From: CBFHSF01 sp965658445
Lineage (GTDB): Bacteria; Bacteroidota; Bacteroidia; Flavobacteriales; Schleiferiaceae
DNA length: 64,000 bases
NCBI GenBank assembly: GCA_965658445.1
Contig: CBFHSF010000007.1
Coordinates: 68,432-132,431, forward strand
Direction: 5' to 3'
The notes beneath the pieces were generated by a model. That model worked only from the letters and a program-made list of their open reading frames with translations. It ran no database searches and was not told the DNA's origin. Every line of letters begins with the position of its first letter. Position 1 is the stretch's first letter. This document shows positions 33,365 through 40,823 of the stretch, one piece after another. Position numbers and translations under genes: made by a program.

Positions 33365-34348
33365 TTAAGAATCGAGCTTATGCCTCTTGTTGGGCAAAAC
33401 AGTCTCTAAGTTCCATTCCACCAACTTTTCAAAGGGATGTGATCGGTGGGGGCAATCGATTTGACAGAGGGAGCAACTCGAAGGTTTGCACGGATCCGCG
33501 TGAAAGAACATTTCTACCTCCGTAGTGGCATTTTCTGAAATCGTTGCGCTGAGCTTTTCCAATACGTCATGTGACTTTTCCAATTCCCAGTAATAGGGGA
33601 GTGTAATGTGTGCGTCCAGATGAACGTCACGTCCGTACTTTACCATTCTAAAATTGTGAATATCTATCCATTCTGTTTGTCTGTGAGACTCTAGGGTCGA
33701 AATGATTTTTTCCACATCGTCAAAAGACGTCTCGTCCATAATTCCTGACATGTTTTTTCTCACCACCTTAATTCCCGTATAGGCAATAAAGGCTCCAAAG
33801 AGGAAGGCAATGACATTGTCTAGCCAGGGTGCATCTGTCCAATACAAAACCATAAGTCCCAACACTAAGGCAGCGGAAGAATAGCCGTCGGTTTTTAAGT
33901 GAGCCCCGCCGGAAATCAGAATTTGAGAGTCCTTCATTTTCCCTCTTCTCTCCAACTGCCATCCCATGAAATAATTGATAGCTCCCGCCACTACGGTTAG
34001 GATTATTCCTACATTTAAATTTTCTAAATCGTTGGGGTAGAATAGGTTGTAAATTGACTTTACCACCATAATTAGACCTGCTGCAGAAATCAGTATGCCT
34101 TCTATGGACCCAGAAACGAACTCGATTTTGCCGTGACCGTAAGGGTGATTGAGGTCTTTGGGTTTGGAAGCGAGATGTAGAGCGTAAAGGGCAAATCCTC
34201 CCGCCAAAATGTTGATTACGGACTCCAATGCATCCGTTAAAATGGCATTGGATTGGGTTGCTACGAAGGCATATCCCTTCACCACCATAAGGACCACTCC
34301 CAAGAGCAAGACCCGGCGCTGAAGAAATATGTCTTCCCTAAAACTCAT
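33365..34348 (-). CDS. Cation diffusion facilitator (CDF) metal exporter with Cys-rich tail
   Basis: A 327-residue exporter with six helices. The metal site residues are visible in NAILTDALESVIN (Asp) and in NHPYGHGKIEFVSG (His/Asp-type motif), plus HLKTDGYSSAALVLG in helix V. The cytoplasmic C-terminal domain (residues 205-280) ends in an unusual Cys/His-rich segment, FHADPCKPSSCSLCQIDCPHRSH. Likely substrates are Zn, Fe, Mn or Co; no motif decides. The Cys cluster could sense metal. Monocistronic. Confidence 0.9.
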   Translation of the reverse strand: MSFREDIFLQRRVLLLGVVLMVVKGYAFVATQSNAILTDALESVINILAGGFALYALHLASKPKDLNHPYGHGKIEFVSGSIEGILISAAGLIMVVKSIYNLFYPNDLENLNVGIILTVVAGAINYFMGWQLERRGKMKDSQILISGGAHLKTDGYSSAALVLGLMVLYWTDAPWLDNVIAFLFGAFIAYTGIKVVRKNMSGIMDETSFDDVEKIISTLESHRQTEWIDIHNFRMVKYGRDVHLDAHITLPYYWELEKSHDVLEKLSATISENATTEVEMFFHADPCKPSSCSLCQIDCPHRSHPFEKLVEWNLETVLPNKRHKLDS

Positions 34349-34444
34349 GACTTAAAGATAGTAGGTTCTATCTTAAATTGCGAATCACAAATGCTCTGTT
34401 GCGAGGAATGAGTTTTACCCATGAGCTTTACGTATGAGTTTTAG

Positions 34445-36100
34445 TCACGATTTCTTTGCGTGGAAAAAGGACAGCATTCTCTGCGTAGACGCATCCATGG
34501 CGCCGGCGTCGCCGCTCTTTTCCAACAGGGGAATTAAGTCTTTGGCCATGGCCTTACCCAATTCTACGCCCCATTGATCAAAGGAAAACACATTCCATAG
34601 AACCCCTTGTACAAAGACTTTGTGCTCGTACAAGGCGATGAGTTGCCCCATGGCAAAGGAGTCTATTTTTGTAAAGAAGAGTTGTGTCGTTGGGCGGTTT
34701 CCATCAAAAATCTTGAAGGGTGTAAGCGCATTTCTATCCTCCTCTGAGAGATTTTGAAGTTCCGCTTCTACTTGCTCCTTGCTTTTTCCCAAGGCCAAAG
34801 CCCTGGACTGAGCCATGTAGTTGGCCATGAGTTTTATGTGGTGGTCACCGACGTTGGTTTCTGGATTAACGGCAGAAATCAAATCCACGGGAATGATATC
34901 CGTTCCTTGATGTAAGGCCTGGAAATAGGCGTGTTGTCCGTTGGTTCCCGAACTTCCCCAAATCACAGGACAGGTTGCATAGTCAACGGGGTTCCCATTT
35001 CTGTCAATGGACTTTCCGTTGGACTCCATTTCCAATTGTTGAAGGAAGTCCACAAATAAATTGAGTCTTTCGTCGTAGGGAATGATGGCTTGAGAAGACG
35101 TATTCCAAAAATTCCTATACCAAACGCCCAACAATCCTTGAATTACCGGAAGGTTCTTCTCTAGTGGTGCCGAGTAAAAATGCTCGTCCATAGCGGCGGC
35201 TCCCTTTAAGAATTCTCTAAAGGCGGGCATTCCCAATCCCACGGCAAGGCTTGTTCCCACGGCGCTCCACACACTGAATCTTCCGCCGACCCAATTCCAA
35301 AATCCAAAGATGTTTTGTGGGGGAATTCCAAATTCTCCACAAGCGGGAATATTGGTAGATACCGCGGCAAAGTGCTTGGCAATGGACTCTTGGTTTCCAC
35401 CCTTGGACAAGAACCAATCCTTAGCCGTATTTGCGTTGGTAAGCGTTTCTTGTGTTGTAAACGTTTTGGAACAAACAATAAAAAGAGTGGTCTCTTGATC
35501 GCAATGATCCAAGGTGCGAGCGATGTCCACACCGTCCACATTCGCTACGTACAAAACCTCAAGAGGTTGAGCTTCTTGAGATTTTAACGCTTCGTACACC
35601 ATGCGAGGACCTAAGTCGGAACCTCCAATACCGATATTGACCACCGTCGTTATGCGCTTACCTGTATGACCTTTCCAGTCACCGGAACGAAGCTGATTGG
35701 AAAATTCTTCAATGGCCGAAAGTACTTTTTCAATGTCTTCCAATCCCTCTATGGGATTGTTATCTGTAGACTTCGCCCGAGAGGCGTCACGCAAAGCAGT
35801 GTGCAAGACAGAGCGTCCTTCGGTCTCATTGATTTTTTCTCCTCGATAAAAAGCATCTCTCCAACCCTCTAGATCCATTTCCTTTGCCAATGAAACAAGT
35901 GCGTCAAAGGCCGGTTTGTCCAATAGGTTTTTCGAAATATCAAATAAATAATTGTCTGCCTCAACAAATGCCCAGTCTTCGCGTTGTTCCTCTTGAAGAA
36001 GGGTGTGTAAAGAAGTGTTTGTAAGGCGATTACGATGTTTTGATAATTCTTTCCACGCTTCGGTGGTAACAGGAGATGTCTTTTTGAGATTTAATATCAT
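34445..36100 (-). CDS. pgi: Glucose-6-phosphate isomerase
   Basis: A 551-residue cytosolic enzyme interconverting glucose-6-phosphate and fructose-6-phosphate. Signatures: VVNIGIGGSDLGPRMVYEAL (sugar-phosphate loop), FIVCSKTFTTQETLTNA, FGFWNWVGGRFSVWSAVG, the catalytic Glu region in LNLFVDFLQQLEMESNGKS, and GTNGQHAYFQALHQGTDIIP with the catalytic His. Length is normal for the bacterial enzyme of the E. coli type. The gene is monocistronic and divergent from the desaturase. Confidence 0.98.
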   Translation of the reverse strand: MILNLKKTSPVTTEAWKELSKHRNRLTNTSLHTLLQEEQREDWAFVEADNYLFDISKNLLDKPAFDALVSLAKEMDLEGWRDAFYRGEKINETEGRSVLHTALRDASRAKSTDNNPIEGLEDIEKVLSAIEEFSNQLRSGDWKGHTGKRITTVVNIGIGGSDLGPRMVYEALKSQEAQPLEVLYVANVDGVDIARTLDHCDQETTLFIVCSKTFTTQETLTNANTAKDWFLSKGGNQESIAKHFAAVSTNIPACGEFGIPPQNIFGFWNWVGGRFSVWSAVGTSLAVGLGMPAFREFLKGAAAMDEHFYSAPLEKNLPVIQGLLGVWYRNFWNTSSQAIIPYDERLNLFVDFLQQLEMESNGKSIDRNGNPVDYATCPVIWGSSGTNGQHAYFQALHQGTDIIPVDLISAVNPETNVGDHHIKLMANYMAQSRALALGKSKEQVEAELQNLSEEDRNALTPFKIFDGNRPTTQLFFTKIDSFAMGQLIALYEHKVFVQGVLWNVFSFDQWGVELGKAMAKDLIPLLEKSGDAGAMDASTQRMLSFFHAKKS

Positions 36101-36118
36101 TTAGCCGCTCTTTTGTTT

Positions 36119-36126
36119 TATTTTTG
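36119..36126 (+). promoter_or_regulatory. -7 element for the desaturase gene
   Basis: TATTTTTG, an exact TAnnTTTG match, 21 nt before the ATG at 36148. A potential TTG start codon at 36124 lies inside this element, which argues against that start. Confidence 0.5.
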
Positions 36127-36147
36127 CCAATCGTAAAGATCATAAAA

Positions 36148-37227
36148 ATGATAGACAACACAGCTAGCTCAAGAGATTTTCAGAAAAATCTTAGCAAAAA
36201 AATAAAATCCTACCTAGACCAGCACAATGGAGGGAAGGCAGACGGCCGCTACTACTTCAAAGCAGCCGTTATGGGACTCATGTATTGGGGACCGTTCTTT
36301 ACCATGTTGTTTGTGGATTTGGGGTCTTTTACATGGGCGTTTTTCGCCATGTGGATTATCATGGGATTGGGAATGGCCGGAATTGGAATGAACGTAATGC
36401 ACGACGCCAACCACGGATCGGTTTCCAAATATGAATTTGTAAATAAACTCTTTGGTGCGAGTCTTTACTTGTGTTGTGGAAACGTGTTCAACTGGAAAGT
36501 TCAGCACAACTACCTCCACCACCAGTACACGAACATCGATGGTTTGGATGACGACATCGACAGTGGAGGCCTTATCCGCTTGCACCCCGAACAAGAGTAT
36601 AAGAAACACCAGAAGTACCAGCACATCTACGGTCCCTTCCTCTACGGATTGTTGACCATCAACTGGGTATTCGCCAAAGAATTCCGTCAGTTGGTCTCTT
36701 ACAGAAAAAGAGGTCTTACTCAGAAGTTCTCTAAGGGTGGTTTCTGGCAAGAAATCCTTCTCTTGTCTGCCATGAAGTTGGTTTACTTTGCCATCTTTAT
36801 TTTGACTCCCGTTCTATTGGGTTACAACTTTTGGGCGGTATTCCTCGGATTCCTAGCGATGCACTTCTTGTGTGGATTTATCTTGAGCTGGGTATTCCAA
36901 TTGGCTCACATCATGCCCGACGTTGAGCACCCAGAAATGCCAGAGAAGGTAGTTGCTGGAGATTGGATTCACCAACTCAAAACCACAGCCAACTTTAAGT
37001 TGCCTGCCATCTTTAGACATTATGTAGGTGGATTGGACTACCAGGTAGAACACCACATCTTCCCTTGGATCAACCACGTTCACTACCCAGCCCTTTCTAA
37101 AATTGTAAAGGAAACCGCTAGAGAAATGAACGTTCCTTACGTAGAATACGAATCACTCAAAAAGGCCTTGGTATCCCACATGGATTACCTCAAGGCAATG
37201 GCTAAGCCCACTCCTGCAGTGAGCTAA
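36148..37227 (+). CDS. Membrane fatty acid desaturase (acyl-CoA/acyl-lipid type)
   Basis: A 359-residue integral membrane di-iron enzyme. The three histidine boxes are HDANH (about residue 86), HNYLHHQ (about residue 119) and QVEHHIFP (about residue 297, the Q-x-x-HH form seen in front-end and linoleoyl-CoA-type desaturases). Four or more hydrophobic helices lie between them. There is no fused cytochrome b5. It introduces a double bond into membrane acyl chains; regiospecificity cannot be told from sequence. A perfect terminator follows. Confidence 0.92.
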   Translation: MIDNTASSRDFQKNLSKKIKSYLDQHNGGKADGRYYFKAAVMGLMYWGPFFTMLFVDLGSFTWAFFAMWIIMGLGMAGIGMNVMHDANHGSVSKYEFVNKLFGASLYLCCGNVFNWKVQHNYLHHQYTNIDGLDDDIDSGGLIRLHPEQEYKKHQKYQHIYGPFLYGLLTINWVFAKEFRQLVSYRKRGLTQKFSKGGFWQEILLLSAMKLVYFAIFILTPVLLGYNFWAVFLGFLAMHFLCGFILSWVFQLAHIMPDVEHPEMPEKVVAGDWIHQLKTTANFKLPAIFRHYVGGLDYQVEHHIFPWINHVHYPALSKIVKETAREMNVPYVEYESLKKALVSHMDYLKAMAKPTPAVS

Positions 37228-37242
37228 TTCGGAAAACATACA

Positions 37243-37284
37243 AAACCAAAAAAGCCGAGGCAAACGCCTCGGCTTTTTTGGTTT
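37243..37284 (+). terminator. Bidirectional terminator after the desaturase gene
   Basis: AAACCAAAAAAGCCGAGGC - AAAC - GCCTCGGCTTTTTTGGTTT: a perfect 19-bp inverted repeat with A and T runs on the two sides, 15 nt after the stop codon. Confidence 0.97.
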
Positions 37285-37313
37285 GTGACTGGTAACTGGT
37301 AACTGGTAACTGG
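37284..37313 (+). repeat. Heptameric array after the desaturase terminator
   Basis: A TGTGACT unit followed by three identical GGTAACT units and GG. Same family as the arrays after gldA and der, here after the terminator hairpin. Confidence 0.75.
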
Positions 37314-37360
37314 ATGTGATCGATACTCCAAAAAAATCAGGAGAAGGAATCACTAAAAGC

Positions 37361-37395
37361 TAGTCACTAGTTACAAGTCACTAGTCACCATCTAC
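37361..37395 (-). repeat. Heptameric array overlapping the stop of the nifU-like gene
   Basis: On the minus strand, directly from the TAG stop of the next gene, the units read GTGACTA, GTGACTT, GTAACTA, GTGACTA. Same period and core (T-A/G-AC) as the other arrays. Confidence 0.75.
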
Positions 37396-37997
37396 CCATT
37401 AACGGCCTCCACATCCGTTACCAACGTCGGCAACATCTTCTGAAGGATGTTTAGGATTCCAGATTTCAAGGTCATGGTAGAGGAAGGACATCCGCTACAG
37501 GCTCCTTGAAGAAGGACCTTTACAATTTTGTCTTCGTAGGCCATAAACTTGATGTTTCCACCGTCTTGTTCTACGGCAGGGCGAACGTATTCGTTGAGGA
37601 TTTCTACGATGCGTGTTTCAATTTCTCCCTCGGGAACTGCTTCCGCTTCGGGTTGAGCTTCCTCTTCGGCAGCGGTTTCAACTACTGCAGGAGCGATGTA
37701 AACGGGCTTGTCTTCTGCGACCCAGTTGGTGATGAACTCGCGGATTTCCAAGGTTACATCTTCCCATTCTACCACGTTAAACTTGGTGATGGCCACAAAG
37801 TTTCCGGTGATAAATACCTCCTTTACAAAGGGAAAGTGAAATAGCTTTTGCGCCAGTGGACTGGGCTGAGCCTCGTCGATATTTTTGAATTCCACACTGT
37901 CTTCAGTCAATAGCACTTTGTTGGCTACAAACTTCATTACAGTGGGGTTTGGGGTTACTTCTGCGTATACGCTTGCGGGAACTCTTTTAATTTCCAT
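37392..37997 (-). CDS. NifU-like Fe-S scaffold protein (Nfu N-domain plus NifU C-domain)
   Basis: A 201-residue protein. The N-terminal Nfu domain (YAEVTPNPTVMKFVANKVLL ... SPLAQKLFHFPFVKEVFITGNFVAITK) is followed by an acidic linker rich in Ala and Glu (about 105-125). The C-terminal NifU domain has VRPAVEQDGGNIKFMAY and the CSGCPSS motif whose two Cys bind an Fe-S cluster. It delivers [4Fe-4S] clusters to client proteins, of which this window has several (ActB, CcoG). Complete; divergent from the carbonic anhydrase gene with about 208 nt between. Confidence 0.95.
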   Translation of the reverse strand: MEIKRVPASVYAEVTPNPTVMKFVANKVLLTEDSVEFKNIDEAQPSPLAQKLFHFPFVKEVFITGNFVAITKFNVVEWEDVTLEIREFITNWVAEDKPVYIAPAVVETAAEEEAQPEAEAVPEGEIETRIVEILNEYVRPAVEQDGGNIKFMAYEDKIVKVLLQGACSGCPSSTMTLKSGILNILQKMLPTLVTDVEAVNG

Positions 37998-38161
37998 GTG
38001 AATTGTATTTGCGTTGAATGCGTCTTGTTGTAATTATGTTTTTGATAATGTGCCTTTGCCTTCGGGATAACTCCTGATTTCTCTAGGATAACTATCCCCC
38101 TCTCAGCACCTTACCACAAAAGTTTGGCAAAGGTACGATGCAAAATGGCATTTATCAGGTT

Positions 38162-38188
38162 TTTGATAACACTTCTGTCTTACCTTTG
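38162..38188 (+). promoter_or_regulatory. Promoter of the gamma carbonic anhydrase gene
   Basis: TTTG at 38162 and TACCTTTG at 38181-38188 give a -33/-7 pair with about 17-18 nt between, ending 17 nt before the ATG. The -33 part lies in an inverted repeat, TTATCA / TTGATAA. Confidence 0.55.
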
Positions 38189-38205
38189 TTGCAAAGATTT
38201 ACAAA

Positions 38206-38736
38206 ATGGCATTAATACGAGAAGTGGAAGGCGTACTTCCACAAGTGGGTAAAGATTGTTTTTTGGCTGAAAACTGCACCGTGGTTGGCGATGTAGTTAT
38301 GGGAGACCAATGTTCTGTTTGGTTTGGCGCCGTAGTAAGGGGAGATGTAAACTCCATTCGCATGGGCAACAAGGTGAACATTCAAGACAACGCCACCATC
38401 CACTGTACGTATCAAAAATTCCCCACCACCATGGGAGACAATGTGAGTGTAGGTCACAATGCCATTGTTCACGGTTGTACGCTAGAGAACAACGTATTGG
38501 TGGGCATGGGCGCCATTGTAATGGACGGAGTAGTTGTAGAAAGCAATTCCATCATTGCCGCTGGAGCGGTAGTGTTGGAAGGTACTCGCATTGAATCAGG
38601 ATCTATCTACGCCGGTGTTCCCGCCAAAAAAGTAAAGGACATCACTCCAGAATTGGTAAAGGGCCAAATCGATAGAATTGCCAATAACTACATTATGTAT
38701 TCGGGCTGGTTTAAGAAGCAGCAAGGGAAAATGTAA
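38206..38736 (+). CDS. Gamma-class carbonic anhydrase family protein
   Basis: A 176-residue left-handed beta-helix protein of hexapeptide repeats. It has the gamma-CA family marks: WFGAVVRGDVNSIRMGNKVNIQDNATIHC (Arg, Asp, Gln region), the three metal His in IHC, VGHNAIVHGC and GHNAIVHG, and the C-terminal cap helix with AGVPAKKVKDI. It is in the YrdA/PaaY/CaiE-like group, trimeric and zinc- or iron-binding; anhydrase activity varies within the group. A bicarbonate-transporter-like gene occurs 23 kb away, so CO2/bicarbonate handling is plausible. Confidence 0.92.
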   Translation: MALIREVEGVLPQVGKDCFLAENCTVVGDVVMGDQCSVWFGAVVRGDVNSIRMGNKVNIQDNATIHCTYQKFPTTMGDNVSVGHNAIVHGCTLENNVLVGMGAIVMDGVVVESNSIIAAGAVVLEGTRIESGSIYAGVPAKKVKDITPELVKGQIDRIANNYIMYSGWFKKQQGKM

Positions 38737-38783
38737 GGCGATGGCGTTCTTGGCGTTCCTAGCTTTCTAAATCAGAGAACGTC

Positions 38784-39605
38784 TTACCAAATATTGTGCT
38801 CTTCTAATGGGATGCTCTCTCCAAAGAAATAGCGCGCTATGGTTTGGAAGGTGTCTGTGTAATCGGAAACGTAGAAGTGGTATTCTGGTTGAGAGTTTCC
38901 CTCGAAAATCAAATTACTTCGGCGCAAGCCTTCAGCAACGTATTCTGCTACCAATTGGGGAGAGTCTACTAAAGTGATGTCACCATCGTTTAAAATCTCC
39001 TGAATGGAATCCTTGAGCAAGGGGTAGTGAGTACATCCCAATACCAAAGCCTCCATGGGATGCAGAGAAGAATCCTTCAAGTAGTGATGAAGAACTTCCG
39101 ATGATATTTTGGAATGTGCCAATCCTTCCTCAATAATGGGAACCAAAAGAGGGGTAGACAAACTGTTTACCACGGCCTGATCGTTAGCCCTTTTAATTTT
39201 CTTGGGATAAATCTGTGAGCGAGTGGTGGCTCGAGTACCTAGAATACTCACAGGAGAAAGCTTTTCGCTAGCAATCCATTGGGCCACCGGATCAATTACG
39301 TTGTAAATGGGCGTTCCTGGAAATCTCTCCTCCAACGCTTCAATGGCATTGGCCGAAGCTGAATTACAAGCGATGACAATGCACTTTGCGCCCTTTCCAA
39401 TCAAGAACTCCGCAATGCCAATGGAATACTGAATAATGGCCTCTGAAGACTTGTCTCCGTAGGGGAGGTGAGCAGTGTCTCCATAGTAGAGAATGGACTC
39501 GTTGGGAAGAACATCAGAAATGGCTTGAGCCACGGTCAATCCACCCACACCAGAATCAAATATTCCGATGGGACCTTGTGACGATGTATTTGTGACTTGG
39601 CTCAT
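38784..39605 (-). CDS. murI: Glutamate racemase
   Basis: A 273-residue cytosolic enzyme making D-glutamate for peptidoglycan. The two catalytic Cys are visible in VIACNSASANA and VLGCTHYPLLK; the substrate loop is IGIFDSGVGGLTVAQAI, and YGDTAHLPYGDKS follows. Normal length. It is downstream of the bamA-skp block and separated from it by a terminator. Confidence 0.97.
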   Translation of the reverse strand: MSQVTNTSSQGPIGIFDSGVGGLTVAQAISDVLPNESILYYGDTAHLPYGDKSSEAIIQYSIGIAEFLIGKGAKCIVIACNSASANAIEALEERFPGTPIYNVIDPVAQWIASEKLSPVSILGTRATTRSQIYPKKIKRANDQAVVNSLSTPLLVPIIEEGLAHSKISSEVLHHYLKDSSLHPMEALVLGCTHYPLLKDSIQEILNDGDITLVDSPQLVAEYVAEGLRRSNLIFEGNSQPEYHFYVSDYTDTFQTIARYFFGESIPLEEHNIW

Positions 39606-39625
39606 ACCTCAAATCTAAGCTAAAA

Positions 39626-39654
39626 AAAAGCATCCGCCTCAGGCGGATGCTTTT
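39626..39654 (-). terminator. Terminator between ompH and murI
   Basis: AAAAGCATCCGCC - TCA - GGCGGATGCTTTT, a perfect 13-bp stem, with a T-run on the minus strand. It closes the leftward uppS-bamA-ompH transcript. Confidence 0.92.
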
Positions 39655-39689
39655 GAATATTGTATTGCGAAGAAAGTGTTGGGTGCTTC

Positions 39690-40202
39690 TTATTGAAGAC
39701 CCAATTTCGCTTTGAGGTCCCCTGTTAGGTTATCTCCTTTGGCAACCAAAAGCATGGCAGCTTGTGGGTTGGAGTTGAAGATGTAAGAGTATCCTTTTTC
39801 TGCAGCAATTTCGTCCAATGCTTTTTGAACTTTAGCGTACATAGTTTCAATGACTTGAGACTGCTTAGTTTGCAATTCTTGAGGAATTCTCACCTGCTCA
39901 AATTCTTGAATTTTAGTGTACATGTCTTGAAGGGTCTTTTGCTCTTCTTCCAAGCGAAGCTTAGTCATCGTAGCAGCTTTTCCTTCCAACTCTATGGCTT
40001 TGGCGTTGAGCTCAGCCTTCATCTCGTCAAGTTCTTTTTGGTACTGGGCAGATAGTGCCTGAATTTCGGTCTGAGCCGTTTTGTACTCGGGCATTAGCTC
40101 CATAACTTCTGTTACGTCAACATGACCGATTTTTTGCGCATTCGCCCCAAATCCTACAACTAGCAATCCTGCAACAAAAAGGGTAGTGAAAATCTTTCTC
40201 AT
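39690..40202 (-). CDS. OmpH/Skp family periplasmic chaperone (copy 2)
   Basis: A 170-residue exported protein with signal peptide (FTTLFVAGLLVVGFGANAQ), the opening strand KIGHVDVTEVMELMPEY and a long alpha-helical hairpin (about 35-120), ending in YSYIFNSNPQAAMLLVAKGDNLT. Skp-type trimers hold unfolded outer membrane proteins between the Sec and Bam machines. It is the second of two paralogues after bamA. Confidence 0.94.
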   Translation of the reverse strand: MRKIFTTLFVAGLLVVGFGANAQKIGHVDVTEVMELMPEYKTAQTEIQALSAQYQKELDEMKAELNAKAIELEGKAATMTKLRLEEEQKTLQDMYTKIQEFEQVRIPQELQTKQSQVIETMYAKVQKALDEIAAEKGYSYIFNSNPQAAMLLVAKGDNLTGDLKAKLGLQ

Positions 40203-40285
40203 TTCTTTTTAATTTAATTTCAATCTGTGGTGATCAGCCTTTTCCTAGTAGGTTTAGTACGTAGAAAAATATTGTTTATCTGTTA

Positions 40286-40801
40286 TTAGTTTCGGTATCC
40301 CATTTTCTGAAGAACGTCATCGCTAATGTCCGATTTAGGACTGGTATAAAGCATGATGATATCTCCCGATTTATCGAACACAATATCTAATTTTTTTTTG
40401 GTTGCCACTTCTTTAACCGCGTTAAATATTTGGTCTTGAATGGGCTTTACCAATTCCATTCTCTTTTTAAATAATTCGCCTTCTGGACCGAAGTATTTCA
40501 TTTGCAATTTGCGTGCCTCTAATTTCTTATTGGCAATAGCCTGTTCTCTTTCATTCTGCATTTCGGGCGAAAGCAAAATCTTTTCTGCGTTGTATGCCTG
40601 AGTCAATGCATCTACCTCAGAGTATAGAGATTGAATTTCTCCTTCCCACTGCTTGCTCAACAAATCCAATTGTCTTTGAGCCTGAGCGTATTCAGGAATT
40701 TTCTTGAGGATGTATTCACTGTCTACATAAGCGTATTTCTGTGCTTGGGCAATGCCAAGAGAACCTATAATAAGTAGTAGTGATAGAAGGATTTTGCGCA
40801 T
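40286..40801 (-). CDS. OmpH/Skp family periplasmic chaperone (copy 1)
   Basis: A 171-residue exported protein: signal peptide MRKILLSLLLIIGSLGIAQAQ, then KYAYVDSEYILKKIPEYAQAQ and a coiled-coil arm with IANKKLEARKLQMKYFGPEGELFKKR. DIVFDKSGDIIMLYTSPKSDISDDVLQKMGY closes the fold. The start is set at 40801, since the upstream in-frame start adds 13 residues before the signal peptide. It lies 22 nt after bamA, so it is cotranscribed with it. Confidence 0.94.
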   Translation of the reverse strand: MRKILLSLLLIIGSLGIAQAQKYAYVDSEYILKKIPEYAQAQRQLDLLSKQWEGEIQSLYSEVDALTQAYNAEKILLSPEMQNEREQAIANKKLEARKLQMKYFGPEGELFKKRMELVKPIQDQIFNAVKEVATKKKLDIVFDKSGDIIMLYTSPKSDISDDVLQKMGYRN

Positions 40802-40823
40802 GATGGGGGCGAATTTAACCAAA

